From assembly GCA_003487805.1 (NCBI GenBank), contig DNNE01000046.1:4340-37591 (forward strand): a DNA stretch of 33,252 bases, given 5' to 3'. Position 1 is the stretch's first letter. Each line of letters begins with the position of its first letter. This DNA is from Blastocatellia bacterium (lineage in GTDB: Bacteria; Acidobacteriota; Blastocatellia; Pyrinomonadales; Pyrinomonadaceae). A program made the translations under genes and the position numbers. Under the pieces are notes generated by a model, which saw only the letters and a program-made list of their open reading frames with translations, had not been told where the DNA came from and did not search any database. Below are positions 14,614 through 22,627 of this stretch, in pieces.

Positions 14614-16914
14614 ATGGCCAAACGAAGATTGATTGAGCGTTACATCCTCAGGACAATTCTTCCGTATGGCGTCGCCGCCCTCCTGCTCCTGACGGCAATT
14701 CTGTTTGTTCAGCAAACCGGCCGCTATTTCGAAACCATTTTTCACGGCGTGATGCCGGCTGAGTTTGTTTACGGCCTCGCGCTCGCACTTCTTCCAACCG
14801 TTCTTATTTTTACTATTCCAATGGCGGTTCTTTGCGGAACCATCATTGGGCTCGGCCGCATGAGCAGCGACAGTGAACTGGTTGCAATGCGCGCGGCGGG
14901 TGTCAGCACGTGGCGCACGCTCTGGCCGGCGCTGCTGGTGGGATTGTTGGCCACGGGCGCAGCGGGCTATCTGAATCTCAGGGAAGCCCCACGGGCGCAG
15001 CAGCAGTTGCGTGCGGTCGCCTTGCGCAGCGCCCTGTACAAACTGGATTCGCCGGTCGAGCCGCGCACCTTCACGAATGATTTTCCGGGATATGTGATTT
15101 ATGTCCGCGACGGAGACAAGGCACACGGTCAATGGGGCCGCGTATTTATTCAAAAGCAGAACGCGGACCATTCTACCAACATGATCACTGCGCGGGCCGG
15201 ACGAATTGATTCCTCATCCGAAAAGTCCGAGTTGGTCCTGCAGGATGCGATGCAGACCACCGTGCCAGCTCCCGCCGCTCGCGATCAATCATATGTAGTC
15301 GAGCGCCTCGAGACATTGAGAATCACATTTCCGACCGGACGCTCAACCCTGCTTGCAAAGCTTCAGAAACCCGATGCGAACCCTGATGAGATGGGTTTTT
15401 CTGATCTGCGCCAATTCGTTGCGGGCAGCACCGGCATTGAGCATCGAGAAGCCAGCCTCATTTTTCATAAGCGGCTTGCCTTCGCGCTGGCGCCGTTGGT
15501 GTTCTCATTATTCGGCTCCGCGCTCACGCTGCGAATGCGGCGCGGCAGTCGTGGCTTTGGCGTTTTGCTTTCGCTCTTGATTCTGATTGCCTACTACCTG
15601 ATGACGCTCGGCGGGGAACAGGCCGCGCGCGCCGGTTCCATTCCGGCAATTGTGGGTGCGTGGCTTTCTACCGCCGTCATCCTGCTCGTCGGAGTTCTGA
15701 TCCTGGTTTCAAGGGAAAGGCAGTTTCGTTTCCGTTTCCGGCCACGCCAGCCAGCCGTTGATACCAAATCGAGGAGTCAAACCACGCGCCCCGCCAGATT
15801 GAGAGTCAGACGACGATTATCGATCGCAAATTTTCCGACGCTGCTCGACATTGGTATTGTGCGAACGATGACGTTGAGTTTCATCTTCGGCTTCATCGCG
15901 CTGGTCCTGATTTTTGACGTATTCACAACCTTCGAGTTGTGGCGATTCATTTCGGCCAATCGAGCCGGCGTCAGAGTGGTTGCCGAATATCTCTTCTACT
16001 TGTTGCCGCTTGTCAGCGTCGAGCTTTTTCCCGGCAGTGTGCTGGTCGCCGCGCTGATGACCTATGCGCTGATCGCGAAACGGAAGGAAGCGGTGGCGTG
16101 GTGGTCCAGCGGCCAAAGTGTCTATCGATTAATGGTGCCGGGCTTCGCTTTCGCGTTAGTGATGGCGGCCGGTTCGTGGTTCATCCAGGAGCGAATCATG
16201 CCGCAATCGAACGTTCGCCAGGACGCGTTGCGGGCGCGCATTCGCGGAAACATTGCGCAGCTCAGTGCCGGAGCCGATCGTCGCTGGCTGGTGAGCGCGG
16301 ACGGCGCGCGAATCTATTCTTATGACTTTGACGATCGCCGCCAGGTCCTGCTCAAACCATCGATCTATGAATTTGACGATCAACAAATTGAGCTAAAGCG
16401 CGTAATCAATGGCGAGGAAGGGAAGTGGCTTGCCGGAGATAAGTTCGAGATCGCAAAAGCGCAGTGGATCAATCTGGATCAGCCGACGGTCGCGCGCGAA
16501 GCCGCCGATCAGTTACAGATTACCGGCGTCGACGCTCCTGCCGCATTCAAGCCGACCGTGGATCGTCCTTCGCAATTGGACACCGTGGGACTGCGTAGTT
16601 ACCTCGCGGCGTTGAAAGTACGCGGCGCCGACACCGCATCGCTGGCAGTCGCCCTGCAACACAAATACGCCGCGCCGTTCACGGTCCTGGTGATGGCCTT
16701 GATCGGGATGCCACTTGCGATTGAATTCGGACGAAAGAGCACCGTCATCGCGTTATGCTCGGCCGTGGTCGTCAGCCTCGCGTTTTGGTTGATCTCCGGA
16801 GGCTTTCAACAACTCGGCGAGCATGCGTTGCTGCCGCCACCCGCAGCCGTGTGGACGCCGATCGTTATGTTCGCGTGCGGTGGTCTGTATTTCATCTCGC
16901 GCGTGAGGACGTGA
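14614..16914 (+). CDS. Fused LptF-LptG lipopolysaccharide export permease
   Basis: At 766 residues it is about twice the length of a normal YjgP/YjgQ permease and contains two full copies. The first (about 1-370) starts IERYILRTILPYG, has helices near 15-35, 50-75 and 100-120, a periplasmic beta-jellyroll half (120-270) and three more helices ending near 365. A basic linker (about 370-400, RFRFRPRQ...RLRVRRR) follows. The second copy (about 400-766) repeats the order and ends with GMPLAIEFGRKS and a last helix. In the Lpt complex, LptF and LptG form the inner-membrane channel over an LptB ATPase dimer. None of lptA, lptB or lptC is adjacent. The fusion would replace the heterodimer with one chain. 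Confidence 0.88.
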   Translation: MAKRRLIERYILRTILPYGVAALLLLTAILFVQQTGRYFETIFHGVMPAEFVYGLALALLPTVLIFTIPMAVLCGTIIGLGRMSSDSELVAMRAAGVSTWRTLWPALLVGLLATGAAGYLNLREAPRAQQQLRAVALRSALYKLDSPVEPRTFTNDFPGYVIYVRDGDKAHGQWGRVFIQKQNADHSTNMITARAGRIDSSSEKSELVLQDAMQTTVPAPAARDQSYVVERLETLRITFPTGRSTLLAKLQKPDANPDEMGFSDLRQFVAGSTGIEHREASLIFHKRLAFALAPLVFSLFGSALTLRMRRGSRGFGVLLSLLILIAYYLMTLGGEQAARAGSIPAIVGAWLSTAVILLVGVLILVSRERQFRFRFRPRQPAVDTKSRSQTTRPARLRVRRRLSIANFPTLLDIGIVRTMTLSFIFGFIALVLIFDVFTTFELWRFISANRAGVRVVAEYLFYLLPLVSVELFPGSVLVAALMTYALIAKRKEAVAWWSSGQSVYRLMVPGFAFALVMAAGSWFIQERIMPQSNVRQDALRARIRGNIAQLSAGADRRWLVSADGARIYSYDFDDRRQVLLKPSIYEFDDQQIELKRVINGEEGKWLAGDKFEIAKAQWINLDQPTVAREAADQLQITGVDAPAAFKPTVDRPSQLDTVGLRSYLAALKVRGADTASLAVALQHKYAAPFTVLVMALIGMPLAIEFGRKSTVIALCSAVVVSLAFWLISGGFQQLGEHALLPPPAAVWTPIVMFACGGLYFISRVRT

Positions 16915-16984
16915 AGCGGGGCAGTCATCACTGTTTGAACTTAAGACACTGCGGCATCGTAGTCTCTCCCAGGAGGTAATCGGA

Positions 16985-17443
16985 ATGTACTGTTCAGCAT
17001 GCGGCGTAGCCGCCACTCAGGGTCTACCGTATTGCAATTACTGCGGCGCCAAGTTGAATAGTGGAGACAGTAGCGACAAACCACCCGACACGGGCTGGTC
17101 TGGCTACCTGGTCACCATGATGGTCGCTACTTTCGTCTTTGGCCTGTTTGCCATCACGATTTTTATGGGCGTAATGAAAACTGTGATCCATTTCGAGTAC
17201 GGAGCACTGGTCGCCTTCACAACGTTGAGCTTTCTAATAATGCTTATGCTCGAAGGCATTTTCATTCGCCTGCTGTTTCGCCCCCTCAAGCATCGCGATA
17301 GTGAGCCGCGCAACACTTTTCAGAATGATCGAGCTTCAACGAAAGAGCTTGAGGCACAATCTCGTCAGCCGATGGAACCTATCAGTAGCGTCACCGAACA
17401 CACCACCCGCGCGTTTGATCCGATCTATAGCGAGCGAAAATAA
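16985..17443 (+). CDS. Zinc-ribbon membrane protein
   Basis: A 152-residue protein. The N-terminus MYCSACGVAATQGLPYCNYC has two CxxC pairs and is a zinc ribbon of the DUF-type that tops many small membrane proteins. Helices run at about residues 38-62 and 72-95. The C-terminal 50 residues are polar, Arg/Glu-rich and probably cytoplasmic. AGGAGG lies 10 bases before the ATG. It follows lptFG by 70 bp on the same strand but may have its own promoter. No function is assigned. Confidence 0.75.
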   Translation: MYCSACGVAATQGLPYCNYCGAKLNSGDSSDKPPDTGWSGYLVTMMVATFVFGLFAITIFMGVMKTVIHFEYGALVAFTTLSFLIMLMLEGIFIRLLFRPLKHRDSEPRNTFQNDRASTKELEAQSRQPMEPISSVTEHTTRAFDPIYSERK

Positions 17444-17574
17444 AGTCACCGCGAAGCTCTTCGTTCATACGGTGATCCAGGCAGAGGTCGCGAATCTTCG
17501 TCATTCATCTCATCACGTAATCACTCCGATAATATTGCACTAAAGAATTAAGCAGAGCTTGAGATGATTGTTGC

Positions 17575-17604
17575 TTGACAGCCCGCCCTCTCAAGGCGTA
17601 GTTA
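17575..17604 (+). promoter_or_regulatory. Candidate promoter for the 70-residue protein gene
   Basis: A perfect -35 TTGACA (17575-17580) is followed after 18 bp by a poor -10, TAGTTA (17599-17604). It lies 45 bp before the ATG at 17649. The rest of the 17444-17648 gap holds no gene. Confidence 0.35.
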
Positions 17605-17648
17605 TCGATGAGCTTTCACAACCACGGTCAGGGTAAAGGGGTAATGTT

Positions 17649-17861
17649 ATGGCGACTAAGAGACTAGCTTCCAGTTACTTTCAGAATTGGTTTTCCCACA
17701 TGTTCGCAAATTGGGAAGAGATGGTGGATCCAAATAATCCGCTGCACCAAATTGCGATTTATTCGGCGATCCACGAGATGGCCAAAGCAGTTTCTGACCG
17801 CGGGGCGCGCGAAGGGATCCAGAGCGTGGCCAGAAAAGCGATCTCAAAAGCCGCAAAGTAG
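17649..17861 (+). CDS. 70-residue hypothetical protein
   Basis: The ATG follows AAAGGGG. The product is hydrophilic and helical, with an aromatic N-terminal third (SYFQNWFSHMFANWEEM), the middle PLHQIAIYSAIHEMAK and a basic tail (ARKAISKAAK). It has no signal peptide, membrane helix or recognisable domain. A real gene is supported by the ribosome binding site, the promoter-like -35 upstream and a protein-like composition. Function unknown. Confidence 0.55.
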   Translation: MATKRLASSYFQNWFSHMFANWEEMVDPNNPLHQIAIYSAIHEMAKAVSDRGAREGIQSVARKAISKAAK

Positions 17862-18040
17862 TATCGGTTCTAGATAGTGGCGGTCACGTCTACATCCCCC
17901 AATGACCTCTCAGGGATTGCTGAGGCGTGCGTGAAGTTCTGCCTTTGCCTGGCAGCAATCATGGGAAGCGGCAAACTCCCAGGATGCATCTGATCTAAGA
18001 CGCCTCCAAAGCTACAACTGCTAGATAGCGCGAACCTTTG

Positions 18041-18205
18041 ATGAGCACTCGAAATCGATTCTTGTAGATTGCATTCCGTCTCTCGACGTTTTTGTTTGTG
18101 GCGGGTTCGGCTCAGGCGCAGGAAATGACCGCGCAAGGCAACGAGATTTCGCCGGCGGATGCGACCAAAGCGGTGAAGGAAAAAGCCGCTACCGAGATGA
18201 CGTGA
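18041..18205 (+). pseudogene. Remnant of a small secreted-protein gene with an amber stop in its signal peptide
   Basis: From ATG 18041 the frame reads MSTRNRFL, then TAG (18065-18067), then IAFRLSTFLFVAGSAQAQEM and a short acidic/Ala/Lys-rich tail ending at TGA 18203. Without the TAG this would be a typical Sec signal peptide cleaved after AQA and a 28-residue mature part, perhaps itself the stump of a longer protein. The region 17862-18040 before it contains nothing I can recognise, and a 142-residue frame on the opposite strand (17870-18298) does not look like a protein. Confidence 0.5.
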
Positions 18206-18231
18206 GTAAGAGTGGTCAGTTGGATCAAACG

Positions 18232-18263
18232 AAAAAGCCGCGGAGAAGGGAAGTCTCCGCGGC
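18232..18263 (-). terminator. Intrinsic terminator of the metK-ahcY operon
   Basis: GCCGCGGAGA (18237-18246) and TCTCCGCGGC (18254-18263) form a perfect 10-bp stem with a 7-nt loop. On the minus strand it is followed by TTTTTCGTTT. It lies 57 bp beyond the ahcY stop codon. Confidence 0.85.
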
Positions 18264-18273
18264 GTGAATGTAA

Positions 18274-18312
18274 CGCAAGCTGTTAGCTTGCGCCGCAAAC
18301 TGACAGTTTGCG
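18274..18312. repeat. Twin 8-bp hairpins with 3-nt loops
   Basis: CGCAAGCT-GTT-AGCTTGCG (18274-18292) is followed one base later by CGCAAACT-GAC-AGTTTGCG (18294-18312). The two are variants of one unit, with compensating changes in both arms that keep the pairing. The core is shared with the palindrome at 3-20. They lie between the ahcY stop and its terminator. Confidence 0.75.
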
Positions 18313-18319
18313 CTACCTA

Positions 18320-19597
18320 CTAAGTTCCCGTCTCCCAGCTCGACATGTACTCGAGCTGTTCGGAGGTGAGCGTGTCGATCGACAGCCCCAACGCCCGCAG
18401 TTTCAAACTCGCGATTTCCTGATCGACCTCTACGGGCAGGAGATGAACACCCGGTCCAAGCGTGCCTTTGTTCTTAACCAGGAATTCAACCGACAGTGCC
18501 TGATTAGCAAAACTCATATCCATCACGCTGGCGGGATGGCCTTCGGCAGCGGCCAGATTAATCAAGCGGCCTTCGCCAAGAACCATAACGCGGTTGCCGT
18601 TCTTCAATTTGTATTCTTCGACGAACGGGCGAACCTGCGTCGGCTCTCCGGAGAGTTCGCGCAAAGCGACCAGATTCAATTCAAGATCGAAGTGGCCGCT
18701 GTTACAGACGATCGCGCCGTCTTTCATCTTGGCAAAATGCTCGCGATCGATCACGTGACGATTTCCGGTGACCGTAACGAAGATGTCGCCAATCGCAGCC
18801 GCTGCGGAAATCGGCATGACTCTGAATCCATCCATCACCGCTTCGACGGCTTTGATTGGATCGACTTCGGTGATGACAACATTGGAGCCCATGCCGCGCG
18901 CGCGCATCGCAACACCCTTGCCGCACCAGCCATAACCAACCACCACCAGGTTGCGTCCGGCTAACAGAATATTCGTCGCGCGAATGATCCCATCGAGCGT
19001 CGATTGGCCCGTGCCGTAGCGGTTGTCAAAGAAGTGTTTCGTCTGGGCGTTGTTCACGGCAATCGAAGGAAACGTCAGTACGCCGGCGGTTTCCATCGCT
19101 TGCAAGCGAACGATTCCCGTCGTCGTCTCTTCGGTCGTGCCGACAATCTTTTTGGCAAGTTCGGGTCTTTCCTTAATCATCGTGGCGACCACGTCTGAGC
19201 CGTCGTCGATGATAATTGCTGGTTCAAACTCCAGAGCGGTCTGCACGTGCCGGCGATAAGTGTCCGTCGTTTCACCCTTCATCGCGAACACCGGAATCCC
19301 GCAATCGACAACTAAAGAAGCGGCCACGTCGTCCTGAGTGGAAAGGGGATTGGAGGCGATCAGAAGAGACTCGGCGCCGCCGGCTTGTAAGGCGCGGGCG
19401 AGGTTCGCCGTCTCAGTTGTGATGTGCGCGCAAGCAACCAGCCGCACACCCTTCAATGGTTGCTCGTTGCCGAATCTTTCACGTATCAAACGGAGGACCG
19501 GCATTTCGCGCTCGGCCCAATCAATTCGCTTCTTACCCTGCGGCGCAAGCGAAACATCTTTTATGTCGTGTTCAATAGCAGGCATTGCTGTACTCAT
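18320..19597 (-). CDS. ahcY: Adenosylhomocysteinase
   Basis: A 425-residue cytoplasmic NAD-dependent enzyme that hydrolyses S-adenosylhomocysteine to adenosine and homocysteine, removing the inhibitor left by methyltransferases. Visible family blocks are HITTETANLARALQAGGAE, TTGIVRL with NNAQTKHFFDNRYGTGQST, the NAD-binding GYGWCGKGVAMRARGMG, and the tail HPASVMDMSFANQALS. The usual insert of roughly 40 residues found in longer bacterial and eukaryotic forms is absent, and the C-terminus is also the short type seen in archaea and thermophiles. AAGGAAAA precedes the ATG. It is transcribed behind metK, 100 bp away, so the two make up half of the activated methyl cycle. Confidence 0.96.
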   Translation of the reverse strand: MSTAMPAIEHDIKDVSLAPQGKKRIDWAEREMPVLRLIRERFGNEQPLKGVRLVACAHITTETANLARALQAGGAESLLIASNPLSTQDDVAASLVVDCGIPVFAMKGETTDTYRRHVQTALEFEPAIIIDDGSDVVATMIKERPELAKKIVGTTEETTTGIVRLQAMETAGVLTFPSIAVNNAQTKHFFDNRYGTGQSTLDGIIRATNILLAGRNLVVVGYGWCGKGVAMRARGMGSNVVITEVDPIKAVEAVMDGFRVMPISAAAAIGDIFVTVTGNRHVIDREHFAKMKDGAIVCNSGHFDLELNLVALRELSGEPTQVRPFVEEYKLKNGNRVMVLGEGRLINLAAAEGHPASVMDMSFANQALSVEFLVKNKGTLGPGVHLLPVEVDQEIASLKLRALGLSIDTLTSEQLEYMSSWETGT

Positions 19598-19625
19598 TAG
19601 TTAGAATTTTCCTTCTGTGAAATGA

Positions 19626-19693
19626 AGTTTGGAGTTCCGCCTTTAGGCGGCCTCCTTTTTTCGGAAGATTCCGCCCAGGCGGGACTCCGAACT
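19626..19693 (+). repeat. 17-bp stem element between metK and ahcY
   Basis: Bases 19626-19642 (AGTTTGGAGTTCCGCCT) face 19677-19693 (AGGCGGGACTCCGAACT). On the plus strand all 17 positions pair, two of them as U-G wobbles; on the minus strand those two are C-A mismatches. A second short palindrome (CCGCC-TTTA-GGCGG, 19638-19651) lies inside. It occupies most of the 100-bp gap. It looks like a dispersed repeat and could also slow transcription from metK into ahcY. Confidence 0.75.
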
Positions 19694-19697
19694 CGCT

Positions 19698-20852
19698 TTA
19701 CACCCCGGCGGCGGTCCGCAACGCTTCCGCCTTGTCGGTAAGTTCCCAGGTGAATCCGTCGCCGGTGCGACCGAAGTGACCGTAAGATGCAGTCGCTTTG
19801 TAAATCGGGCGGCGTAAATTCAGCTCTTCAATAATTTCTTTGGGCGTGAGCGGGAAATATTTGCGGACGAGATCGGAAAGATCCGGCTCGCTGATTCGGC
19901 TCGTGCCTCTGGTGTCCACATAGACTGAAACCGGCTCAGCCACCCCAATCGCATACGCCAGTTGCACTTCGCACTTGTCGGCCAGGCCGGCAGAGACAAT
20001 ATTCTTGGCAATGTAGCGAGCCATGTACGCGGCCGAGCGATCGACCTTTGTCGGATCTTTGCCTGAGAACGCGCCGCCGCCGTGGGGCGCATAACCGCCA
20101 TAGGTGTCGACAATGATCTTGCGGCCAGTCAATCCTGAGTCGCCCTGCGGACCACCGGTCACAAAGCGTCCGGTGGGATTGATGTGATACTTGGTGTTGT
20201 CGTCCATCAAATCGCCCGGCACGGTGTGTCTGATAACGTGTTCGCGAATCTCTGAGCGCAGCTGTTCGTTAGTTACTTCAGGCGCGTGCTGCGACGAGAC
20301 GACCACCGCGTCGACGCGAAATGGACGGCCATCGCGATACTCGATAGTGACTTGCGTCTTACCATCAGGACGCAGATAAGGGAGCTGACCTGACTTTCGA
20401 ACTTCGGAAAGTCTCAAGGCCAGCTGATGCGCCAACTGAATCGGCAAAGGCATCAGCTCCGGGGTCTCGTTACACGCAAAGCCAAACATCAAACCCTGGT
20501 CGCCGGCGCCGCCCGGATCAACTCCCATGGCGATGTCGGGTGACTGAGCATGAATTGCGGAGAGGACTGCGCACGTGTCGCAGTCAAAACCATACTTGGC
20601 CCGGTCGTAACCAATCTCGCGAATCGTTTCGCGCGCGACGTCGGCGTAGTCGACGGTCGCCTTAGTAGTAATTTCGCCGGCCACGATGACCATGCCGGTC
20701 GTCAACAAAGTCTCGCACGCCACGCGGGACGTCGGATCCTGCTTAAGCGTAGCGTCTAATACGGCGTCCGAAATTTGATCTGCAATCTTGTCGGGGTGAC
20801 CCTCGGTCACAGACTCCGACGTGAACAGAACTCCACGATGATTATTATTCAA
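19698..20852 (-). CDS. metK: S-adenosylmethionine synthetase
   Basis: Read from a TTG at 20852 the enzyme has 384 residues, the standard MetK length. The TTG is chosen because GGAGGAG lies five bases upstream and the protein then starts just before LFTSESVTEGHPDK. The frame is open further upstream to 20948 but would run back through the promoter. Motifs are GHPDK (18-22), GAGDQG (115-120), and GGGAFSGKDPTKVDRSAAYM. It makes S-adenosylmethionine from methionine and ATP, and ahcY downstream handles the methylation by-product. The leader of about 60 bases is too short for a standard SAM-I riboswitch and I see no other SAM-sensing motif. Confidence 0.96.
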   Translation of the reverse strand: MNNNHRGVLFTSESVTEGHPDKIADQISDAVLDATLKQDPTSRVACETLLTTGMVIVAGEITTKATVDYADVARETIREIGYDRAKYGFDCDTCAVLSAIHAQSPDIAMGVDPGGAGDQGLMFGFACNETPELMPLPIQLAHQLALRLSEVRKSGQLPYLRPDGKTQVTIEYRDGRPFRVDAVVVSSQHAPEVTNEQLRSEIREHVIRHTVPGDLMDDNTKYHINPTGRFVTGGPQGDSGLTGRKIIVDTYGGYAPHGGGAFSGKDPTKVDRSAAYMARYIAKNIVSAGLADKCEVQLAYAIGVAEPVSVYVDTRGTSRISEPDLSDLVRKYFPLTPKEIIEELNLRRPIYKATASYGHFGRTGDGFTWELTDKAEALRTAAGV

Positions 20853-20918
20853 TGCAACTCCTCCAATACGACGATTCAGTGCTTTAAGGTAGATGAATCT
20901 GAAACTAGAAGACCGCGT

Positions 20919-20948
20919 ACGATAGCAGTGACTTTTACGGAGTGTCAA
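20919..20948 (-). promoter_or_regulatory. Promoter of metK-ahcY
   Basis: On the minus strand a perfect -35 TTGACA (20943-20948) and a -10-like TATCGT (20919-20924) are 18 bp apart. Transcription would begin near 20912, about 60 bp before the TTG start. A short GC hairpin (AAGGCCG/CGGCCTT) lies upstream near 20965-20985. Confidence 0.55.
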
Positions 20949-21463
20949 GCAAGGACGCCGCCAAAAGGCCGGAAAACGGCCTTAAGTTCCTTATGAGCCC
21001 ACCACCTCCGCTAGTCGCAACTCTTAGACATCAATAGGCGCGGCACAATTCCAGCATCCGGCGAATTCGGTCAGTTTCGACGCTGAGACAGATTGCGCAT
21101 TGCCGACGTATGTGTGCAAACGCACAGACCGAGCACGTTGAGCGTGTTTAGCTGTCCGCGAAATCAGGAATCCCACGATTTGGTGAGAATCAACAAGCCT
21201 TACCCACACGGCCAGAGGATCACTTCGCAAAGAGGCTAAACAGCCGCCGAGTCGTGAAAGAAAGTACTTAGGACTAACCCACGAGCCCCTGCTGTTAACC
21301 GCATACTCGCCAATTAGTCTTTAACTAAACCAGCCGGGGTGGTCCAGTCACCAGCCGGTGTTTACGACCCAGCGGACAAATGAGTTTTGCGGCAGACTCG
21401 CGGGGTTCGGTGCGAGAGACTTGTCGTTAATTCCGTTGTCAGAACAAACCATAGAGGTAATCA
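20949..21463. other. Intergenic region without recognisable gene
   Basis: About 500 bp between the divergent metK and fibre-like genes. I see no protein with family features; the frames on both strands are short and of odd composition. It contains a few weak hairpins (CCGG-GG-TGGT...ACCA-G-CCGG near 21333-21358; TTAGT-CTTTA-ACTAA near 21316-21330) and must hold the plus-strand promoter of the next gene, which I cannot place. Confidence 0.5.
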
Positions 21464-22597
21464 ATGAAAACAGAATTGGATCGACGCGACCGAAGAATCC
21501 GGACAATGCCGGCAATCGGCTTTGCGCTGACAATGCTATTTGTCAGTGTTCAATCCGCAAACGCTCAATGGAACCCGAGTCCCAGCCCCAGCCCCAATAC
21601 GAACATATATTACAACGCCGGCAACGTTGGGATCGGCACGACGAGTCCCGTAGACAAGTTTGAAGTCGTTGGAGGCATCCACACAACAGGTTCTGCGGCA
21701 GCTTCCAAAGCTGGTGATTTCATCATGGACCAATTCAATGACGGCGGGCGTTTCATTTCACTCGGTCCAATAGGTGCCGCTATTCGTGGAAAGATTGATT
21801 TTGTTATTAGTAAATCAGACTCAAACAGTGCGTTGACGCCTTTGGCTATTGATACTTCCGGTAGTGTTGGTATTGGAACGACAAGTCCGAGTACCTTTGG
21901 CGCTTTTGCAGTCAGAACTTTCGTGAGTATATCTGGCGTTAACACGTCGGCATCGTTTTCAGACGCCGCGAATTCAACATTAGACATTCGGCACTCTTCG
22001 GGCCTGGCTGATGTCTCTGCCCAAGGGTCAGCACTTACATTCTCTGCCGGTAGTGCCGAACGGATAAGGATTCTATCAGATGGCAACGTCGGCATCGGTA
22101 CGACCGATCCGGCGGGCTACAAGCTCAATGTCAACGGCACCATCAATTCAAACAGCACCATCACCGCCAACAATATCGTTGCCAAGTATCAGGACGTGGC
22201 CGAATGGGTTCCTTCATCTGAACAGCTCTCAGCGGGCACCGTAGTAGTCCTCGATTCAACCAAATCAAATCAAGTTACTTCATCGACCACGAGCTACGAC
22301 ACTCGCGTTGCCGGTGTTGTCAGTGCACAACCGGGGATCGCACTTCGTGAGAAAAGCGATACGAAAGTTCTAGTCGCAACCACGGGGAGAGTGAAAGTCA
22401 AAGTTGATGCGAGCAAAGGAGCGATTCACATCGGCGATCTGCTCGTCACGAGTGATATTCCCGGCGTCGCGATGAAAAGTGAGCCCGTGAATCTCGGCAG
22501 CGTTCAACTTCATCGGCCTGGCACGCTGATCGGCAAAGCGCTTGAGCCTTTGGAAAAAGGTAAGGGTGAAATTTTGGTTTTACTGAGTCTGCAATAG
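21464..22597 (+). CDS. Secreted fibre-like protein with GIGTT(S/D)P repeats
   Basis: A 377-residue protein with an AGAGG ribosome binding site and an N-terminal export signal (hydrophobic 16-33, cleavage near ANAQ) after a basic stretch. Three copies of G(N/S)VGIGTT(S/D)P lie at 53-62, 133-142 and 207-216. This word occurs in beta-structured stalks of phage tail fibres and surface proteins. After DVAEWV (about 244) a conserved-looking beta-rich C-terminal domain follows (TVVVLDS, RVAGVVSAQPG, GRVKVKVD, IGDLLVTSD, PGTLIGKALEPLEKG). It recalls the C-terminal assembly or autocleavage domains of fibre proteins, but this is a weak resemblance. The RHS gene begins 30 bp later, suggesting one operon. 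Confidence 0.75.
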   Translation: MKTELDRRDRRIRTMPAIGFALTMLFVSVQSANAQWNPSPSPSPNTNIYYNAGNVGIGTTSPVDKFEVVGGIHTTGSAAASKAGDFIMDQFNDGGRFISLGPIGAAIRGKIDFVISKSDSNSALTPLAIDTSGSVGIGTTSPSTFGAFAVRTFVSISGVNTSASFSDAANSTLDIRHSSGLADVSAQGSALTFSAGSAERIRILSDGNVGIGTTDPAGYKLNVNGTINSNSTITANNIVAKYQDVAEWVPSSEQLSAGTVVVLDSTKSNQVTSSTTSYDTRVAGVVSAQPGIALREKSDTKVLVATTGRVKVKVDASKGAIHIGDLLVTSDIPGVAMKSEPVNLGSVQLHRPGTLIGKALEPLEKGKGEILVLLSLQ

Positions 22598-22627
22598 CGC
22601 AGCTTTATGTGAGCGACAGGAGTTCGC

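Noticed and set aside
17870..18298. 142-residue minus-strand frame
   Set aside because: It runs through the ahcY terminator and a hairpin repeat, with no family features.
20853..21000. SAM riboswitch upstream of metK
   Set aside because: A good promoter leaves only about 60 bases of leader, and no SAM-I/II-like stem arrangement was found.
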